This document shows, piece after piece, positions 22,696 to 25,242 of a stretch of 25,242 nucleotides of DNA (its first letter is position 1; the number at the start of each line of letters is the position of its first letter). A program made the position numbers and the translations under genes. The DNA is from JACOZM01 sp035289385. GTDB taxonomy: Archaea; Nanobdellota; Nanobdellia; Woesearchaeales; GW2011-AR9. A model generated the notes under the pieces. That model was not told the origin of the DNA and did not search any database. It saw only the letters and a program-made list of their open reading frames with translations. Location of the stretch: assembly GCA_035289385.1 (NCBI GenBank), contig DATDXI010000036.1:1-25242 (forward strand), in the 5' to 3' direction.

Positions 22696-23725
22696 TGATG
22701 ATCCCCTTATCTGCATCAACTTCAACAAAATCTCCTTCCTTAAAAATTCTGCTGCCAAACTTTGTGCCAACAATGCACGGTTTCTTCAATTCTCGAGCGA
22801 TGATGGCAGCATGGCATAAGATTCCCCCTTCATCAGCCACTACTGCTCTTGCCTTAACAATAAGAGGTGTTTGGTTAACCGTTGTCATGGACGTGACGAT
22901 GATGGCATCAGCCGGTAGTTCAGAATTTCGTGGCATGATCGCTACTGTTCCCTGAACTTTTCCAGCATATGCTGATTGGCCTGTAAGCACTCGTAAAGAT
23001 GGATCAAAGGCAGGATACAAGAGCTTGCTACATTCAGCAACTGTCGTTTTCTCCGTAACGATGAGCTCTCGATCTTCCTTTTCTAGGTAGAGATAAACAC
23101 ATCCTTGCGGGCGATCCGGTACATTCTGCGGGATAGTACCATCAGTAAGAAACTGTTTCATTTCGCCAAACGTGAGATAGCTTAACATTTTTCCTTGCGG
23201 ATACTGTTCAAGTTGTTCAACAATAGCATCATCAACGATAGGATACATCCCTCCCAATTCATTCCTGAAGTAGCCTATTTTTTCTAACTGCTCTTCTGTG
23301 AGTAAATCATGAGATGTCTCCTTTACGTATCTATTCAAAGCATTATAAATTCCAATGATGCTAAAATAATAGGGATAGAAGGAGAGGATATTCTTTAATC
23401 GAGAATGATGGTGTAACATCTCCGGGTTATTATTCTCTTGAAGATACTTTTCTGTCAGTGGAAAAATGTCCTTATCTAACTTTTCGGGAAACTTTTCTAA
23501 GAACTTTTTCACTTTTGCCGCAACAACCGAGTCATTGACAACACTAAGCGTTTGATTCCCCTCGACCATCGCCCCTAAAACTTCATAGGAAAAGCCAAGA
23601 TGCTGATGAAGCTCTTGAGTATATCCTCTTGTAACAGAAGTCATGGAAAAGAACGACATCCTTCTCTTTGGCCCTGTATGCAATCCATGTTGCTTCAAGA
23701 GACCAATCATATCCTTATTGACCAT
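22685..23725 (-). CDS. PEP-utilizing enzyme phosphohistidine (swivelling) domain protein
   Basis: This 346-residue protein ends in the phosphohistidine swivelling domain of PEP synthase, pyruvate phosphate dikinase and rifampin phosphotransferase. The transferable His is H305 in DEGGILCHAAIIAREL, and PCIVGT follows it. Residues 1-230 are helical and not the usual ATP-grasp or PEP-binding barrel. The N-terminal part looks like the helical region that precedes the His domain in rifampin-phosphotransferase-like enzymes. Without an ATP-grasp domain it cannot phosphorylate itself, so it would need a separate kinase subunit or have another role. A paralogue lies at 24442-25242. A TATA box at 23751-23758 suggests a leaderless mRNA. 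Confidence 0.8.
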   Translation of the reverse strand: MVNKDMIGLLKQHGLHTGPKRRMSFFSMTSVTRGYTQELHQHLGFSYEVLGAMVEGNQTLSVVNDSVVAAKVKKFLEKFPEKLDKDIFPLTEKYLQENNNPEMLHHHSRLKNILSFYPYYFSIIGIYNALNRYVKETSHDLLTEEQLEKIGYFRNELGGMYPIVDDAIVEQLEQYPQGKMLSYLTFGEMKQFLTDGTIPQNVPDRPQGCVYLYLEKEDRELIVTEKTTVAECSKLLYPAFDPSLRVLTGQSAYAGKVQGTVAIMPRNSELPADAIIVTSMTTVNQTPLIVKARAVVADEGGILCHAAIIARELKKPCIVGTKFGSRIFKEGDFVEVDADKGIIRKL

Positions 23726-23750
23726 GGTTTAATGATTGTAGGAGTAGGAA

Positions 23751-23758
23751 GTTATATA
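23751..23758 (-). promoter_or_regulatory. TATA box of the first swivelling-domain gene
   Basis: TATATAAC on the minus strand, about 29 nt before the ATG at 23725 and between it and the HAD gene. It indicates that the gene has its own promoter rather than relying only on read-through. Confidence 0.5.
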
Positions 23759-23767
23759 CCTATCTTT

Positions 23768-24355
23768 CTATTGGACATCCATGATATTAGTTACTACAGT
23801 ATATCCCTGACCTGCTTCTGCAGTTCCTTTTGAATCAAATAAGAAGACCCGCTGGAAGACAGCTGCATCTCTCGCTGCCACAGCTCGGGCAGGAGTGTCA
23901 TCAACATATGTCTTACAAGGACGACCTAGTATTGCAGCTAAAGAATGATAAACACCTACATCTTCTTTTGCCAGAGATTGCAATCCTGAAAATCGAAGAA
24001 CTTCTTCTAAAGAGACAAACTGATCAATCTTATCTCCAATGCCTAATTCCGCTGCTTGTCGAGCTAACGGTTCTGGAGACACAGTAGAAAGGACAACGCG
24101 CAGATAGCCTTCTTCACCATCACGCTCTAATCGCTCAACTACTTGAGGAAATAAAGAAACAGGATATACCCCTCGTTGAGAAGCATCTTCAAAAACTGCT
24201 CTCATCTCTGGAGTTGCCGCGCGCTTGGAATCATTATCTCCATCATAGAAATTGGCAACCAGAGCTTTATGTTCTGCCTGTTCTCTAATCCAGCGCCGGA
24301 AACCATCAACTGTTACGAGAGTTCCGTTCCAATCATAGGTTTTAACTTCAGTCAT
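23768..24355 (-). CDS. HAD-superfamily hydrolase
   Basis: The 195-residue protein has the HAD phosphatase layout. Motif I is YDWNGTLV with nucleophile D8; the usual second Asp is N10. Motif II is LST near residue 90, K in SLAKEDVG fits motif III, and YVDDTPARA gives the motif IV Asp pair. HAD proteins are mostly phosphatases of small molecules. With N in place of the acid-base Asp, phosphatase activity may be reduced or altered. It lies between two swivelling-domain paralogues on the same strand, which hints at a phosphotransfer pathway, but the substrate cannot be read from sequence. Confidence 0.75.
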   Translation of the reverse strand: MTEVKTYDWNGTLVTVDGFRRWIREQAEHKALVANFYDGDNDSKRAATPEMRAVFEDASQRGVYPVSLFPQVVERLERDGEEGYLRVVLSTVSPEPLARQAAELGIGDKIDQFVSLEEVLRFSGLQSLAKEDVGVYHSLAAILGRPCKTYVDDTPARAVAARDAAVFQRVFLFDSKGTAEAGQGYTVVTNIMDVQ

Positions 24356-24377
24356 AGAAGCTACTATTGAGGAGTTA

Positions 24378-24388
24378 CTTTAAAAAAC
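24378..24388 (-). promoter_or_regulatory. TATA-like box of the HAD gene
   Basis: GTTTTTTAAAG on the minus strand is about 28 nt before the ATG at 24355, with no ribosome-binding site between. This suggests a leaderless transcript. Confidence 0.45.
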
Positions 24389-24441
24389 TTCCGTGGAATT
24401 TAATTAAAAAGGGAGTAAAAAGTGATATTATAATAAGGAGA

Positions 24442-25242
24442 TTATATTGTCTTATTTACTTTCTTTACAATCCCCTTTTCCGCATCAACTTCAACAAAAT
24501 CACCATTCTTCAACAATGAAGTAGCTTTCTCCATCCCGACGATACAGGGCTTCTTCATCTCTCGGGCAACAATGGCAGCGTGAGACAAAACCCCGCCTTT
24601 ATCGGTGATGATGGCAGCTGCTTTTTTCATGAGGGGAATAAAATCTGGCGTGGTCATGGAACAGACTAAAATATCTCCCTCCAAAAAATCTTTGGAACAG
24701 GATTCAACAATCCTCACTTTCCCTTGCGCTTTTCCCGGTGAAGCAGAAATACCAACAAGACTATGATCTGAAGAAACTGACGGCATCTTGAAATCCTGCT
24801 TAAAATCTTTATACATCTTATCTAAGATCCTATTATAATCAACAAACCACAAACCAAAATCAAGAGTAAATACTGTTTCAAAATAACCGCAGAGATATGA
24901 TCCAGCAAATGTTGCCTGCAGTTCCTGAGAGAGCTGCTGACGTAAATAGATATCGTCAACTTTCAATTTCTTCAAAATACCTTTCATATGGATCAAGGCA
25001 TCTGCATCAAAAAGATTCCATGACGTGAAATCATAGGAAAACAGCATAGGCTTCTCCCCATCATAAAATCCTTGAGTCAGCTGATAATGGCCGCCACGGA
25101 TGATCTCTCCAAACACACCATTAGGAGTGACCACAAAAATAGTTGACCATTCTGTCTTTTCCGTATGAGGCATGAATTCTGCACGATAATTCTCTGGATG
25201 AATCGTCTGTTCCTTAAACCAAGCAAGAGCTTGGGCTATAGT
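24442..25242 (-). CDS. Second PEP-utilizing swivelling-domain protein, 5' end missing
   Basis: The frame stays open upstream of the first internal Met (25173) to the window edge, adding 23 protein-like codons (TIAQALAWFKEQ...), so the true start lies outside. The visible 266 residues contain a helical region and a C-terminal phosphohistidine domain with TDKGGVLSHAAIVAREM; the His is residue 221 of the visible part. GDFVEVDAEKGIVKKV near the end matches the paralogue at 22685-23725 almost word for word, while the N-terminal regions differ. Whether an ATP-grasp domain lies upstream cannot be seen. They may act on different substrates or with the same kinase. Confidence 0.8.
   Translation of the reverse strand, partial: TIAQALAWFKEQTIHPENYRAEFMPHTEKTEWSTIFVVTPNGVFGEIIRGGHYQLTQGFYDGEKPMLFSYDFTSWNLFDADALIHMKGILKKLKVDDIYLRQQLSQELQATFAGSYLCGYFETVFTLDFGLWFVDYNRILDKMYKDFKQDFKMPSVSSDHSLVGISASPGKAQGKVRIVESCSKDFLEGDILVCSMTTPDFIPLMKKAAAIITDKGGVLSHAAIVAREMKKPCIVGMEKATSLLKNGDFVEVDAEKGIVKKVNKTI

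Noticed and set aside
1..25242. CRISPR arrays and tRNA or rRNA genes
   Set aside because: No regularly spaced repeats and no tRNA T-loop or cloverleaf pattern were seen on either strand by eye.

Overview
The window looks like part of an archaeal chromosome, most likely a small-genome DPANN-type lineage such as Woesearchaeota or Pacearchaeota. The signs are an archaeal proteasome-activating ATPase (PAN), a Trm5-type tRNA methyltransferase, TATA-like boxes about 25-30 nt upstream of start codons (many genes look leaderless), Shine-Dalgarno sites of the GGTGA type, T-run terminators, MNT/HEPN genes and many very short proteins. The lineage assignment is inference; there is no rRNA or tRNA gene in the window to anchor it.

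Layout. 1-166: the apparent 3' tail of a + strand gene, complementary segments, and the end of a repeat. 167-3175 (-): a PurA-PurB fusion. 3408-3977 (+): a double zinc-ribbon protein followed by a 29-residue, 8-cysteine microprotein. 4067-6625 (+): valyl-tRNA synthetase. 6648-8625: an MNT/HEPN gene pair behind a tandem repeat, converging on a single-chain MNT-HEPN protein. 8839-10260 (+): a short leader-like ORF overlapping a membrane-anchored protein with a degenerate cupredoxin domain. 10270-10499: a palindrome-rich, MITE-like repeat. 10614-11856 (+): a 9-codon leader ORF and glutamate dehydrogenase. 11939-13912 (+): an exported transglutaminase-like protein. 14062-14157 (-): a 31-residue lysine-rich microprotein. 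14437-15657 (+): a PAN-like ATPase. 15887-16909 (-) and 17025-17930 (+): Trm5-like methyltransferase and methylthioadenosine phosphorylase-like protein, divergent. 17957-18823 (+): a Zot/HerA-like P-loop ATPase. 18918-19208 (-): an unknown small protein. 19277-22512 (-): an operon of upp and a PyrE-PyrF-PyrC triple fusion. 22685-25242 (-): two proteins with phosphohistidine swivelling domains flanking a HAD hydrolase; the last runs off the window.

The main theme is nucleotide metabolism packed into fused enzymes. PurA-PurB joins the two consecutive steps from IMP to AMP. PyrE-PyrF-PyrC joins three of the last four steps to UMP but omits the dihydroorotate dehydrogenase step between PyrC and PyrE. 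Upp (uracil salvage) shares the pyrimidine operon, and the phosphorylase-like protein would salvage purines. The other themes are very short ORFs with clear ribosome-binding sites, and several intergenic direct or inverted repeats placed at promoters.
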